64,000 nucleotides of DNA from Arenimonas soli (GCF_014643775.1 NZ_BMKC01000002.1:372001-436000), one strand, 5' to 3'; positions 38,509 to 47,735 are shown, numbered from the stretch's first letter. Numbers and translations: made by a program. The notes: a model not told the origin generated them from the letters alone.

Positions 38509-40985
38509 GCCGTCTGCCCCAGCAGACCCAGCACCCGCATTGCCAGCGCCCGCGGCGTATTGCCGGTCTTGCCTTCATCGGCGGCCAGTACAGGGCCGAC
38601 GCAGGCGGGGCAGCCGGCGGCGCAGTCGCATGCTGCGACCAATTCGCGGGCGCGCGCCACCAGTTCGGCCTGGCGTCGCCACAAGGGTTCGCTCAGGCCG
38701 ATGCCGCCGGGGTAGTTGTCGTAGAGGTAAACCGTGGGCGTGAAGCGTTCGGCGGCATCCGGGTTGCCGGGCTGGCCGTCGGCGCCGCGCAGCTGGCCGC
38801 GGCCGCGGCCGTCGGTGTGCGCGAACCAGGCGCCGTCGCCGCTGCCCACGGCCTGGCGCAGGTCGCGGCCTTCGGCCATCACCGCCACCGTGGCGACCAC
38901 GTGCAGCGCATAGGCGGCGCCCAGGAACCCATCGAGCGCGTCCTGGCGGGAACGGAAGGCCTGTTCCAGCGCATCCTGCGGCAGCTGCCACCACAAGGAG
39001 GTGGTGTGCATCTCCTGGTCGGGCAGGTTCACCGGCCCGTAGCCGATGTTTTCGTGGGTGTAGTAGCGGATCTTCTTGTAGCCCGGCACGCGCCGCACCA
39101 CGTGCACTTCGCCGTGCTGGGCGCTGCCGTCGCCGGCGCGCACGCCGTCGAAGCGTTCGAGCACCTTGAGCTTGGTGTAGTCGATGGCGTCGGTGTAGTA
39201 GTCGACGTGGGTGCGGGTGACGTAGGCCTTGCGGCCCTCCCAGTCCAGGCGTTCCACCTGGAAGGGCACCGACTGGATCATGTGGATGGCGCCTTCGTAC
39301 AAGGTAAGCGCCGCGGCGGAATAGTCCACCTCGGCGATGATCTTCTGCCGGCCATCGGTGCGGTCGACCACCACGAAGTTGCCGTCGGCCACCGAGCGCA
39401 GCGACACCGCGTTGGCCGGGTAGCTGTCGGCGATCCAGTCCCAGCGTTCGCCTTCGCAATGCAGCACGCCGGTTTCGGCCAGCACGTCGAGCCAGGGCGA
39501 GGGGTCGAGCGGCCCGTAGGATTCGCCGCGCAGGAAAGGCAGCTCGAAAGCGGCGCAGCGCAGGTGGTCGAGCAGGATCAGCGGCTGGTCGGGCGCGATG
39601 CGCGCGTGTTCGGGGTTGGCGGCCTCGAAAAAGCCCGGATGCCGCACCAGGTACTGGTCCAGCGGGTCCGAGGACGCCACCAGCACGCCCAGCGAAGGCT
39701 GCTGGCGCCGGCCCGCGCGGCCCACGCGCTGCCAGGTGGCCGCCACCGAGCCCGGGTAGCCGTTGAGCACCACGACGTCGAGCGCGCCGATGTCCACGCC
39801 CAGCTCCAGCGCCGAGGTGCTGACGATGCCGTCCACGTTGCCGGCGCGCATCGCGCGTTCGGCCTCGCGGCGCTCGTTGGGCAGGTAGCCGCCGCGGTAG
39901 GCGCGGATGCGCGGCGGCTTGCGCGGGTCGTGGTCGAAGACGTCCTTCAGGTACTTGGTAAGCACCTCGACCATCGTGCGCGACTGCGCGAACACCAGGG
40001 TCTTGAGGCCCGCGCGGATGGCCAGGCGGGCGATGCGGTTGGACTGCGAACGCGCCGAGGCGCGCAGGCCCAGGTCGGGGTTCACCACCGGCGGGTTCCA
40101 CAGCAGCAGGTGTCTTTCGCCCACCGGCGCGCCCGACTCGGTGATGGCCTCGATGGGCGCCTCCACCAGCGCTTGGGCATGCTGCTGCGGATTGCCGATG
40201 GTCGCCGAGCACAGGATGAACTGCGGGTTGGCGCCGTAGAACGCGCAGACCCGCTTGAGCCGGCGCAGCACGTTGGCCAGGTGCGAACCGAAGACGCCGC
40301 GGTAGGTATGCACTTCGTCGATGACCACGTAGCGCAGGTTCTCGAAGAACTGCGCCCACTTGGTGTGATGCGGAAGGATCGCCTGGTGCAGCATGTCGGG
40401 GTTGGACACCACCAGGTCGGCGTGCAGGCGAATGGCCTGGCGGGCGTCGCCGGGCGTGTCGCCGTCGAAGGTGTGGCAGCGCAGGCCCAGGTCGCCGGCG
40501 CGGTTGAGTTCCAGCAGGTCGGCCACCTGGTCCTGCGACAGGGCCTTGGTCGGGAACAGGAACAGCGCCTTGGCCTGCTGCTGCATCGCCGCCGCCACCA
40601 CCGGCAGCGAATAGCACAGGCTCTTGCCCGATGCGGTGGGCGTGACCACCACGAAATTCTTGCCGGCCCGGGCCGCGTCCCAGGCCTGGGACTGGTGGCT
40701 GTAGAGCTGGCCGATGCCGCGCGCACGCAGCGCCGACGCCAGCGCCGGCGGCAGGTCGTCGGGTAGCGGCGCATAGCGGCCTTCGCGCGCGGGTTGCACG
40801 AAGTGGCCGGTGACCCGGTCGGCGTACTTGGCCTGCAGGCGGCTGGCCAGCTGCCGGGGGTCGCGCACGCGTGGCGCCAGCGGCGAGTCTTCCGGTTCCT
40901 GGGCCGCGAGGGCGAGGTCGCGGGCGTCGTGGCGGGCGAGGGCGTTGGCGGGCATGGGGGCTTCGATGCAGCGAGGGGCGTTCAT
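38505..40985 (-). CDS. mrfA: MrfA/YprA-like DEAD/DEAH-box helicase
   Basis: An 826-residue superfamily 2 helicase. Walker A is TPTASGKS, the DExH box VIDEVHTYRG, motif III CSAT, and motif VI QRVGRAGR. The C-terminal MZB-type domain carries four cysteines (CDCAAGCPACVG) that would hold zinc. This arrangement matches B. subtilis MrfA (YprA), which unwinds DNA at mitomycin adducts. Several in-frame starts exist (41006, 40985, 40955); 40985 is a compromise. The partner nuclease gene overlaps its end. Confidence 0.9.
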   Translation of the reverse strand: MNAPRCIEAPMPANALARHDARDLALAAQEPEDSPLAPRVRDPRQLASRLQAKYADRVTGHFVQPAREGRYAPLPDDLPPALASALRARGIGQLYSHQSQAWDAARAGKNFVVVTPTASGKSLCYSLPVVAAAMQQQAKALFLFPTKALSQDQVADLLELNRAGDLGLRCHTFDGDTPGDARQAIRLHADLVVSNPDMLHQAILPHHTKWAQFFENLRYVVIDEVHTYRGVFGSHLANVLRRLKRVCAFYGANPQFILCSATIGNPQQHAQALVEAPIEAITESGAPVGERHLLLWNPPVVNPDLGLRASARSQSNRIARLAIRAGLKTLVFAQSRTMVEVLTKYLKDVFDHDPRKPPRIRAYRGGYLPNERREAERAMRAGNVDGIVSTSALELGVDIGALDVVVLNGYPGSVAATWQRVGRAGRRQQPSLGVLVASSDPLDQYLVRHPGFFEAANPEHARIAPDQPLILLDHLRCAAFELPFLRGESYGPLDPSPWLDVLAETGVLHCEGERWDWIADSYPANAVSLRSVADGNFVVVDRTDGRQKIIAEVDYSAAALTLYEGAIHMIQSVPFQVERLDWEGRKAYVTRTHVDYYTDAIDYTKLKVLERFDGVRAGDGSAQHGEVHVVRRVPGYKKIRYYTHENIGYGPVNLPDQEMHTTSLWWQLPQDALEQAFRSRQDALDGFLGAAYALHVVATVAVMAEGRDLRQAVGSGDGAWFAHTDGRGRGQLRGADGQPGNPDAAERFTPTVYLYDNYPGGIGLSEPLWRRQAELVARARELVAACDCAAGCPACVGPVLAADEGKTGNTPRALAMRVLGLLGQTA

Positions 40986-40998
40986 TAGCCGCCCCGGC

Positions 40999-41017
40999 CG
41001 TCTCATTTCGTGAGACG
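40999..41017. repeat. Inverted repeat between mrfA and the universal stress gene
   Basis: A perfect 7-bp inverted repeat, CGTCTCA-TTTCG-TGAGACG, lies 14 bp upstream of the chosen mrfA start and overlaps the alternative start at 41006. It could be an operator for mrfA or a short hairpin; there is no T-run. Confidence 0.5.
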
Positions 41018-41033
41018 GGACACCGGCGTAGGC

Positions 41034-41047
41034 TTGACCCACGTCAA
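41034..41047 (+). promoter_or_regulatory. FNR/Anr-type binding site of the universal stress gene
   Basis: TTGAC-CCAC-GTCAA is a perfect inverted repeat of the FNR/Anr/Dnr type (consensus TTGAT-N4-ATCAA). A -10-like TAGGGT (41069-41074) would place the start near 41082, with the site centred close to -41.5, the classic class II activation position. The site and spacing are seen; anaerobic activation of the usp gene is inferred. Confidence 0.6.
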
Positions 41048-41110
41048 CGCCACCGTGCGCCGCGCGCGTAGGGTGGTCCCATCCCCTGCCGCCTCCCGAG
41101 GAGACTGGCC

Positions 41111-41950
41111 ATGATCCGCGACCTGTTCGTTTTCCTGCAGGGCACGCCCGCCGATGCCGCCGCCCTGGCCGCCGCCATTGCCCTGGCCAAGGCCCACGAT
41201 GCCCATGTCGCGGCCCTGGCCGTGGCGCATGCGCCGGTGCCCTTCGCCAGCGAGTGGGGCGTCACCGCCGTCGGCCTGGACCAGGCCGGCTTCGAAGCCC
41301 TGCGCAAGGCCGCCGAGGAGGCGGCCGCCGGCGCCCGCGGGAAGCTCGAAGCCGCCGGCGTTTCCCATGACGTGCGGGTGGCCGATTCGCCCCTGGCCTG
41401 GCCTGAGGAAGTGGCCGCGCTGCACGCCCGGCACGCCGACCTGTGCGTGTTCGGCGGGCCGGCGCCCGGCGCCCCGGGCTCGCGCTTCGGCACCAGTTTC
41501 GATGCCCTGCTGATGCACTCGGGCCGGCCGGTGCTGCTGGTGCCCGACGGCGTGACCCTGATGGTGCCGCCGCGCCGGGTGGTGATTGCCTGGCAGCCGC
41601 GGCGCGAAGCCAGCCGCGCCGTGCACGACGCCCTGCCCTGGCTGCCGCGCGACGCCCGCGTGGACGTGCTGGTGGTCAACCCGCAGTCCACGGCCCTGGG
41701 TTACGGGGAAGCGCCGGGGTCGGACATCGCCCGCCACCTGGCGCGGCATGGTTGCCAGGCCGAGGTGGTGGAAGTCGAACGCGGCGGCCACAGCACCGGC
41801 CAGGCCATCCTCGACCACGCCCGGGCCTGCGTCGCCGACCTGGTGGTGATGGGTGGCTTCAGCCATTCACGCTGGCGCGAGCAGGTCTTCGGCGGCGTCA
41901 CCCGCACGGTGCTCGAAGGCACGCGCACGCCGGTGCTTTTTTCGCACTGA
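41111..41950 (+). CDS. Universal stress protein, tandem UspA domains
   Basis: A 279-residue protein made of two Usp folds (about 1-145 and 150-279). The second carries the nucleotide-binding-like motif VMGGFSHSRWREQVFGGVTRTVL. The first lacks a clear GxxG-x9-G motif and may not bind ATP. Usp proteins of this double type are often induced by oxygen limitation. GAGGAGA precedes the start. The DGC gene follows tail to tail after 9 bp. Confidence 0.92.
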   Translation: MIRDLFVFLQGTPADAAALAAAIALAKAHDAHVAALAVAHAPVPFASEWGVTAVGLDQAGFEALRKAAEEAAAGARGKLEAAGVSHDVRVADSPLAWPEEVAALHARHADLCVFGGPAPGAPGSRFGTSFDALLMHSGRPVLLVPDGVTLMVPPRRVVIAWQPRREASRAVHDALPWLPRDARVDVLVVNPQSTALGYGEAPGSDIARHLARHGCQAEVVEVERGGHSTGQAILDHARACVADLVVMGGFSHSRWREQVFGGVTRTVLEGTRTPVLFSH

Positions 41951-41959
41951 ACCGCGGGC

Positions 41960-43825
41960 TCAGTCCGAGGCCACCCGGTTCCTGCCGCTGGCCTTGGCCG
42001 CGTAAAGCTGGCGGTCGGCCGCGCGCACCAGCGAGGCGGCATCCACGTCCGGGTCGTAACTTTTCGCCAGCCCGGCGCTGACGGTCACCACGCCCAGCGG
42101 GCTGGCCGGGTGTTCGATGGCGGCGCCGACGATGTCTTCCAGGATGCGCCGCAGGATGCGTTCGGCGTGCGGCACCGCGATCGCGGTGAACACCAGCGCG
42201 AACTCCTCGCCGCCGTAGCGGTAGCAGCGCACGTCGCGGCGGACCTGGCCGGCCAGCACGTCGGCGACCTTGCGCAGCGCCTGGTCGCCGGCCTCGTGGC
42301 CCAGCGTGTCGTTGTAGGGCTTGAAGTAGTCCACGTCCAGCATGCCCAGGGCCAGTCCCGACAGCGGCTCGGGATGTGCCAGCAGCTGCGCCAGGTCGTC
42401 GTCGAAGGCGCGGCGGTTGGGAAGCGCGGTCAGGCTGTCGGTGCGGGTCAGCTGCTCAAGCCGGCGGTTGGCCGTGGCCAGCTCGCGGGTGCGGTCCTCG
42501 ACGGTGCCTTCAAGCTCGACCTGGCGCTGTTCCACCTGGCGGGCAAGCTCGTGGAAACTGCGCGACAGGCTGCCGATTTCGTTTTCCTCGTCCAGCGGCA
42601 GGTTGGTCACCGTGGCCTCGATCGGTTCGCCCCTGGCGAAACGATCAGCGGCGTCGCGCAGGCGCCGCACCGGCTCGCTGACGCGCCGGCCCAGCACCGT
42701 GCCCACCACCACCAGCAGGATCAGCTGCAGCGCCAGGCCCAGCGCCAGCATCATCGCCGCGCCACGGTGGGCGGCACCGGCCACCTGTTCGGACGGGTAG
42801 ATCGTCGCCAGCCGCCAGTCCGGACCCCTGACGCGGGTGAACACCACGTAGGCGCCGCTTTCCTCGTCCTGCATCACGTGGGCCGAGTGGCCCTGCTGGA
42901 AATGTTCGTTGGCCAGCCGGTGAACGCGGGCGGGAAACGGGTCGTCGAGGTCATTTACATGCAGGATGCCCCGCTCCTCGTCGCCTTCGGAAAGCGTGTC
43001 CGGCCCGGCGATCAGGTGGCCACCGGGACCGAGCAGCAGGGTTTGCGCGCCGACCAGGCGGCTGCGGCCCAGGCGCGCCAGGATGTCGTCGAGCAGGATG
43101 TCGTGGCTGGGATTCACCAGGTGCCGGCCGTCGTGGTCCACCGGCAGCTGCACGGTCACCGTCCACTGCCGGGCCGTCTTGTCGAAGTACAGGCCCGACC
43201 ACACCGCCTCGCGGCTGGGGTTCTTGTCGGGGCGCGTACCGGCGATGACCTCGCCTTCGGTCACGTCCAGGTCCGGCGCGGCCTGCAGTCCCCAGGGCAC
43301 GCCCGGCCAGTGGATCACCAGGCCGTTGTCCGGCAGCGAGGCATGCAGGTTGGCGAAGGGTTCGCGCCAGGCGGGGCCCAGTTCGGCCACCAGGTCGGTG
43401 GTGATCACGGCGCGTCGGCGCAGGTCCTCGTCGGGCGGCGCCGCCCGCCGACCCAGGAAACCGGTGGTGTGGATCGCGTAGCGGCCGTCGTCGTGGCGGT
43501 GGCCGCGGAAATAGGACCGGTCGAGCCGGACGGCGCCGTCTTCGCCGACCTGGTACATCGCGTCGAAACGCGCGCCGTAGTCCACGGCGCGGTCCTGGTA
43601 GCGGCGCAGGAACTCGGCCCGGAACACCTCAAGGTGCGCGATGGCATCCCGGAAGGCCTGCTCTTCCTGCAGGCCCTGGAGCTCGGCGTGCCGGCGCAGC
43701 TGCTCCAGGGCGCGGTCGTGCGAATACTGCCAGGCATAGGCGTAACCCAGGCCGGTGGCGCCAACCACCGCCAGGGTCGACCACAGCGCGACGCGCCGAA
43801 GGACCTGGTGGGCCAGCAGGCGCAT
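41960..43825 (-). CDS. Diguanylate cyclase with periplasmic sensor and HAMP domain
   Basis: A 621-residue membrane protein with a transmembrane helix (about 12-32), a large periplasmic dCACHE-like sensor (33-355), a second helix (about 357-378), a HAMP domain with a coiled coil (380-450), and a GGDEF domain with GGEEF at 538-542. An active cyclase making c-di-GMP is expected. The product-inhibition RxxD site is not clear (RRDV lies where it should be). It follows an I78 inhibitor gene after only 4 bp. Confidence 0.93.
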   Translation of the reverse strand: MRLLAHQVLRRVALWSTLAVVGATGLGYAYAWQYSHDRALEQLRRHAELQGLQEEQAFRDAIAHLEVFRAEFLRRYQDRAVDYGARFDAMYQVGEDGAVRLDRSYFRGHRHDDGRYAIHTTGFLGRRAAPPDEDLRRRAVITTDLVAELGPAWREPFANLHASLPDNGLVIHWPGVPWGLQAAPDLDVTEGEVIAGTRPDKNPSREAVWSGLYFDKTARQWTVTVQLPVDHDGRHLVNPSHDILLDDILARLGRSRLVGAQTLLLGPGGHLIAGPDTLSEGDEERGILHVNDLDDPFPARVHRLANEHFQQGHSAHVMQDEESGAYVVFTRVRGPDWRLATIYPSEQVAGAAHRGAAMMLALGLALQLILLVVVGTVLGRRVSEPVRRLRDAADRFARGEPIEATVTNLPLDEENEIGSLSRSFHELARQVEQRQVELEGTVEDRTRELATANRRLEQLTRTDSLTALPNRRAFDDDLAQLLAHPEPLSGLALGMLDVDYFKPYNDTLGHEAGDQALRKVADVLAGQVRRDVRCYRYGGEEFALVFTAIAVPHAERILRRILEDIVGAAIEHPASPLGVVTVSAGLAKSYDPDVDAASLVRAADRQLYAAKASGRNRVASD

Positions 43826-43829
43826 GGAT

Positions 43830-44201
43830 TCAGCCGCAGCGCACCGTCAGGACCTTGCCGTCATCGTCCACGTCCAGGTTCACGCGGTCTTCCCGGTAAT
43901 CCATGGTCACCATCATGCCGGGCTTGATCACCCGCACCCGGTCCGACCCGGTGTCGGCTTTCACCCGGGCCACCAGGGCCTCGTCGGCGACATTTCCCAC
44001 GGCCCACTGGCCGGCTTTGGCGTCACAGGTCATGGGGGCTTCCTCGTTGGTGCCAGCCTCGTCCATGGCGGGCGGGGGCGGTGCGGCGGCGAAACCATCG
44101 GCGCTTTCATCGGCCGGCGGCGGGTCCTGGGACGGGGTGGCGCAGGCCGAAAGGGCGAACAGGCCGGCCAGGGCCAGCGACAGGGGTCTGATCAGGCGCA
44201 T
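43830..44201 (-). CDS. I78-family peptidase inhibitor lipoprotein
   Basis: A 123-residue lipoprotein (lipobox LSAC, Cys20) with a Pro/Ala/Glu linker and an I78-type domain. The domain begins CDAKAGQWAVGNVADEALVARV and ends MVTMDYREDRVNLDVDDDGKVLTVRCG. The family is related to small serine-protease inhibitors. The start at 44201 is set by the signal peptide and GGAGA. It probably shares an operon with the downstream diguanylate cyclase gene (4-bp gap), so the inhibitor may influence the sensor. Confidence 0.85.
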   Translation of the reverse strand: MRLIRPLSLALAGLFALSACATPSQDPPPADESADGFAAAPPPPAMDEAGTNEEAPMTCDAKAGQWAVGNVADEALVARVKADTGSDRVRVIKPGMMVTMDYREDRVNLDVDDDGKVLTVRCG

Positions 44202-44376
44202 CCGGTGTCTCCGCGTAGGGGATGTCCCGAGCGTAGCGCAGGGCGGGGCGGGCGTCTGCCGACTGGCCCCCGGTCCGCTGAATGAGTTCACCACTGCAAC
44301 GATACGTGCCAGCCAGCCGGCTTTGTTTCGCCGGCGTGGATCTCCATCCTGTTGCCATCCCACCGGAGTCCCTGCC

Positions 44377-45462
44377 ATGAAATCCGCCCTGCATTCCCCG
44401 ACCCGCCTTGCCGGCCTGTCCCTGCGCAACCGCATCGTGATGGCGCCGATGACCCGTTCGCGCGCCCCCGGCAACGTCCCCAGCGCCCTGATGGCCACGT
44501 ACTACGGCCAGCGCGCGAGCGCCGGCCTGGTCATCACCGAAGGCACCTCGCCTTCGCCCAACGGCCTGGGCTACTCGCGCATCCCCGGCCTGTTCACCGC
44601 CGATCAGGCCCGCGGCTGGGCCGCGGTGGCCAAGGCCGTGCACGAAGGCGGCAGCCGCATTTCCCTGCAGCTGATGCACAGCGGCCGCATCGGCCACCCG
44701 GCCAACCTGCCCGAAGGCGCCGAGCTGCTGGGCCCGTCTGCCATCGCCGCCGCCGGCCAGATCTGGACCGACACCCAGGGCATGCAGGACCACCCCGCGC
44801 CGCGCGAGATGAGCGAAGCCGACATCGCCGCCACCCGCGACGAATACGTGCGTGCGGCGCTGCTGGCGCGCGAGGCCGGCATTGATCTCGTCGAAGTGCA
44901 CGCCGCCAACGGCTACCTGCCGGGCCAGTTCCTGAACCCCAAATCCAACCAGCGCAGCGACGCCTACGGCGGCAGCGGCGAAAACCGCCGGCGCTTCCTG
45001 CTGGAACTGGTCGACGCGGTCGTCGGCGCGATCGGCGCGGACCACGTGGGCGTGCGCGTGTCGCCCTTCAACCCCTTCAACGACCTGGCCGCCAACTTCG
45101 AAGGCGAGCGCGAGGAATACCTGGCCCTGGTGGACGCGCTGGCCGAACGTGGCCTGGCCTACCTGAGCCTGATCGCCACGCCGGGCGCCGTGCCCGACGA
45201 GGTGGTGGATGAAACCCGCCGCCGTTTCCCCGGCACGCTGATCCTGGCCGGCGACTACGACGCCACGCGCGCGGAAACCGACCTGGCCGCGGGCCGCGCC
45301 GACCTGATCGCCTTCGGCCGCCCCTTCATCGCCAACCCCGACCTGCCGGCGCGCCTGGCGGCGAAGGCACCGCTGGCCGATATGCAGGCCGACAAGCTGT
45401 ACACGCCGGGCCCGGAGGGGTACTCCGACTACCCGGCCCTGTCGCAGACCGCCGCCGCCTGA
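44377..45462 (+). CDS. Alkene reductase, old yellow enzyme family (NemA-like)
   Basis: A 361-residue FMN-dependent ene-reductase. Its TIM-barrel landmarks are NRIVMAPMTRSRA, VITEGTSPSPNGLGYSRIPG, LQLMHSGRIGHP, EVHAANGYLPGQFLNPKSNQRSDAYGG (split by normal sequence here) and the substrate-binding His/Asn in VHAANGYL. It reduces activated C=C bonds, quinones and nitro-esters with NADPH. In E. coli NemA is controlled by NemR, but no regulator gene is adjacent here. GGAG precedes the ATG. Confidence 0.93.
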   Translation: MKSALHSPTRLAGLSLRNRIVMAPMTRSRAPGNVPSALMATYYGQRASAGLVITEGTSPSPNGLGYSRIPGLFTADQARGWAAVAKAVHEGGSRISLQLMHSGRIGHPANLPEGAELLGPSAIAAAGQIWTDTQGMQDHPAPREMSEADIAATRDEYVRAALLAREAGIDLVEVHAANGYLPGQFLNPKSNQRSDAYGGSGENRRRFLLELVDAVVGAIGADHVGVRVSPFNPFNDLAANFEGEREEYLALVDALAERGLAYLSLIATPGAVPDEVVDETRRRFPGTLILAGDYDATRAETDLAAGRADLIAFGRPFIANPDLPARLAAKAPLADMQADKLYTPGPEGYSDYPALSQTAAA

Positions 45463-45524
45463 GCCAGGGCAGGACTTCCGGCGGTGTCCATGTTCATGCG
45501 GGCCGTGTGAAAATCCCGGCCCTC

Positions 45525-46895
45525 ATGAAAACCCTCCTGCGAAGGCTGCCCTGGCTGCTGTTCGCCAGCGTGCTGCTGGCGGGCTGCGGCGGCGCGGCCA
45601 CGCGCCCGGACCTGGCGCGCCTTTACGAAGAAGACACCCGCAACCAGGCCCAGCCGCCGGTCATCCTCATCCACGGCCTGATGGGTTCGACCCTGGTCGA
45701 GCGCGACACCGGCAAGGAGTACTGGCCGGGCGGCCTGGGCACGCTGGCCTTCAGCAACTACCGCGAACTGGCGCGCGTACGCGACGTCGAACAGCGCGGC
45801 GGCGGCCTGGTCCCGGGCGACCTGTTCTACGGCGTGGCCCGCACCGATTACTACGAGGCGCTGATCAAGGCGCTCGAAGACGTGGGCCGTTTCCGTCGCG
45901 CCGAACCCGGGCAGCCGGTGCGCGGTGAAAACGACCGTCGGCGCTATTACGTGCTGCTCTACGACTGGCGCAAGGAAAACATCCACGCCGTGCGCCAGCT
46001 GCACGAGATGGTCGAACAGATCCGCCGCGACTACCGCGACCCCGACCTGCCGGTGGACGTGCTGGCGCACAGCAACGGCGGCCTGATCGCCAGCTACTAC
46101 CTGCGCTACGGTCCCCAGGACATCCTCGACCGCAACGAATTCACGCCCTGGGACGAGGGCGCGCACCGCATCCGCCGCATGGTGCTGCTGGGCACGCCCA
46201 ACCTGGGCTCGGTGATCAGCCTCGAACGCCTGCAGCAGGGCGTGAAGATCGCCTTCCGCACCGTGCCGGTGGAAGTGCTGGCCACCTTCGCCACGCCCTT
46301 CGAAACGCTGCCGCACCCCGACGCCAGGGTCATCCACGGGCCGGACGGCGAGCTGGTGGACCTGGACATCTACAGCGTGGACACCTGGCGCCGCCATCGC
46401 TGGGGCGTTTTTTCGCCCGAGGTCGAAGCCCGCGTGGTGGCCGCCGCGCATGGCCCCGAAACCGGCGCCCTGCAGCTGGCCGCGCTGCATGCCACCTTCG
46501 CCCGCCATCTTGAACGGGCCCGCAAGCTGCACCTGGCCCTGGGCGAACCGATCCAGAGCAACGGCGTGGAAGTGGCGCTGTTCGGCGGCGATTGCACCCT
46601 GACCCCCGGCCGGGCCGTGCTCGACGAAAAGGACGGCCTCAGGAGCCTGGTCGTGCGGCCCGATAACGTTCAGGCCAGGGTCGACGGCGTGGACTACGAA
46701 CGCCTGCTGATGCAGCCCGGCGACGGCCTGGTGACCCGGGATTCGCAGCTGGGCCGCGGCCGCGTGGCGGGCATGGGCGCGGCCTACGACAGCTATCCCT
46801 TCGCGCAGACCTTCTTCCTGTGTGAACGCCACGACCAGCTGTCGGTCAACCCCTACTTCCAGAACAACCTGCTGCACTTCCTGCTTTCGCGTTGA
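45525..46895 (+). CDS. LCAT-like lipase/acyltransferase lipoprotein
   Basis: A 456-residue lipoprotein (lipobox LAGC, Cys21) of the lecithin:cholesterol acyltransferase-type alpha/beta-hydrolase family. The oxyanion segment is PVILIHGLMGSTL, the nucleophile elbow LAHSNGGLIAS (Ser in HSNGG), and the catalytic Asp/His are likely in the C-terminal half (CERHDQLS). It probably acts on lipids at the outer membrane. The GTG at 45507 is a possible alternative start. It is followed 36 bp later by a coiled-coil protein gene. Confidence 0.85.
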   Translation: MKTLLRRLPWLLFASVLLAGCGGAATRPDLARLYEEDTRNQAQPPVILIHGLMGSTLVERDTGKEYWPGGLGTLAFSNYRELARVRDVEQRGGGLVPGDLFYGVARTDYYEALIKALEDVGRFRRAEPGQPVRGENDRRRYYVLLYDWRKENIHAVRQLHEMVEQIRRDYRDPDLPVDVLAHSNGGLIASYYLRYGPQDILDRNEFTPWDEGAHRIRRMVLLGTPNLGSVISLERLQQGVKIAFRTVPVEVLATFATPFETLPHPDARVIHGPDGELVDLDIYSVDTWRRHRWGVFSPEVEARVVAAAHGPETGALQLAALHATFARHLERARKLHLALGEPIQSNGVEVALFGGDCTLTPGRAVLDEKDGLRSLVVRPDNVQARVDGVDYERLLMQPGDGLVTRDSQLGRGRVAGMGAAYDSYPFAQTFFLCERHDQLSVNPYFQNNLLHFLLSR

Positions 46896-46931
46896 CGCGC
46901 GCCCGACCCCGGGCAGGCATAGAATGACCCC

Positions 46932-47693
46932 ATGAAGGACCTGCGCGCCCTGCTGATCGACTGCCGCATCGAGCTGCGCAAGCTCGCGCGCGACTTCCAG
47001 AAAACCGAGCTTTGCGAGCGCCTGGACCTGGCTATCCAGCAGGCCGCGAACGCCAGCCTGGCGCCCAAGCCCGCCGTCTCCACGCAGGCCAGCGACGCCC
47101 CGCCGACCGAAAAAACCCAGACCGTCAGCCAGGTCGCCCTGGCCTGGCAGACCGCCGCCCGCGACCTGAAGTTCTCAGACCCGGCCATCCATGCCCGCAT
47201 GGGCGAAAAGGTGATGCGCCTGCTGGGCGCCAAGACCCTGGCCGACCCGGCCAACGAGATCATCCAGCTCGAAGGCATGGTCAAGGCCGCCGAAGCGCGC
47301 ATCGCCCAGCTCGAAAAAGCCCAGCATTCGCTGGAAGTCGAGCGCGACGCGCTGCTTGGCGCCCTCGCCGACGCCGCGCCGGGACTCAAGGACGGCGGCG
47401 ACCGGCTCGCCGTCGCCCTGGCCCGCGTGGCCTGGCTCAAGACCGAGGCCGGCAAGACCGCCGCCGGCCCGGCGCCCGGCAAGCGCGCGCCCGAACCCCA
47501 GGACACCGTGCCCACGGCCGACCTGCTGCAGGCCGCGGCCGCCGGCGCCGCCAGCTTCAACAAGGAACAGCGCGAGTGGTGCGTGGGCGAGGCCATGGTG
47601 GTCACCGGCTTCCAGTTCACCCCGGTCGAACTGATCGAAAAAGGCGACGCGGCCATGGCCCGCCTGATCCTCGACGCCCGCAAGGGCGGCTGA
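46932..47693 (+). CDS. Hypothetical coiled-coil protein
   Basis: A 253-residue cytoplasmic protein with an N-terminal helix rich in Arg/Glu/Lys (KDLRALLIDCRIELRKLARD), a low-complexity Pro/Ala linker, and a coiled coil (about 110-145, QLEGMVKAAEARIAQLEKAQ). A second Ala/Pro-rich linker leads to a C-terminal domain ending FQFTPVELIEKGDAAMARLI. No family is recognised. Co-transcription with the lipase gene is possible. Confidence 0.65.
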   Translation: MKDLRALLIDCRIELRKLARDFQKTELCERLDLAIQQAANASLAPKPAVSTQASDAPPTEKTQTVSQVALAWQTAARDLKFSDPAIHARMGEKVMRLLGAKTLADPANEIIQLEGMVKAAEARIAQLEKAQHSLEVERDALLGALADAAPGLKDGGDRLAVALARVAWLKTEAGKTAAGPAPGKRAPEPQDTVPTADLLQAAAAGAASFNKEQREWCVGEAMVVTGFQFTPVELIEKGDAAMARLILDARKGG

Positions 47694-47735
47694 GCCGTCA
47701 CCTAAAAACGCCCGAATTGCGGCAGACTCCCTGCC

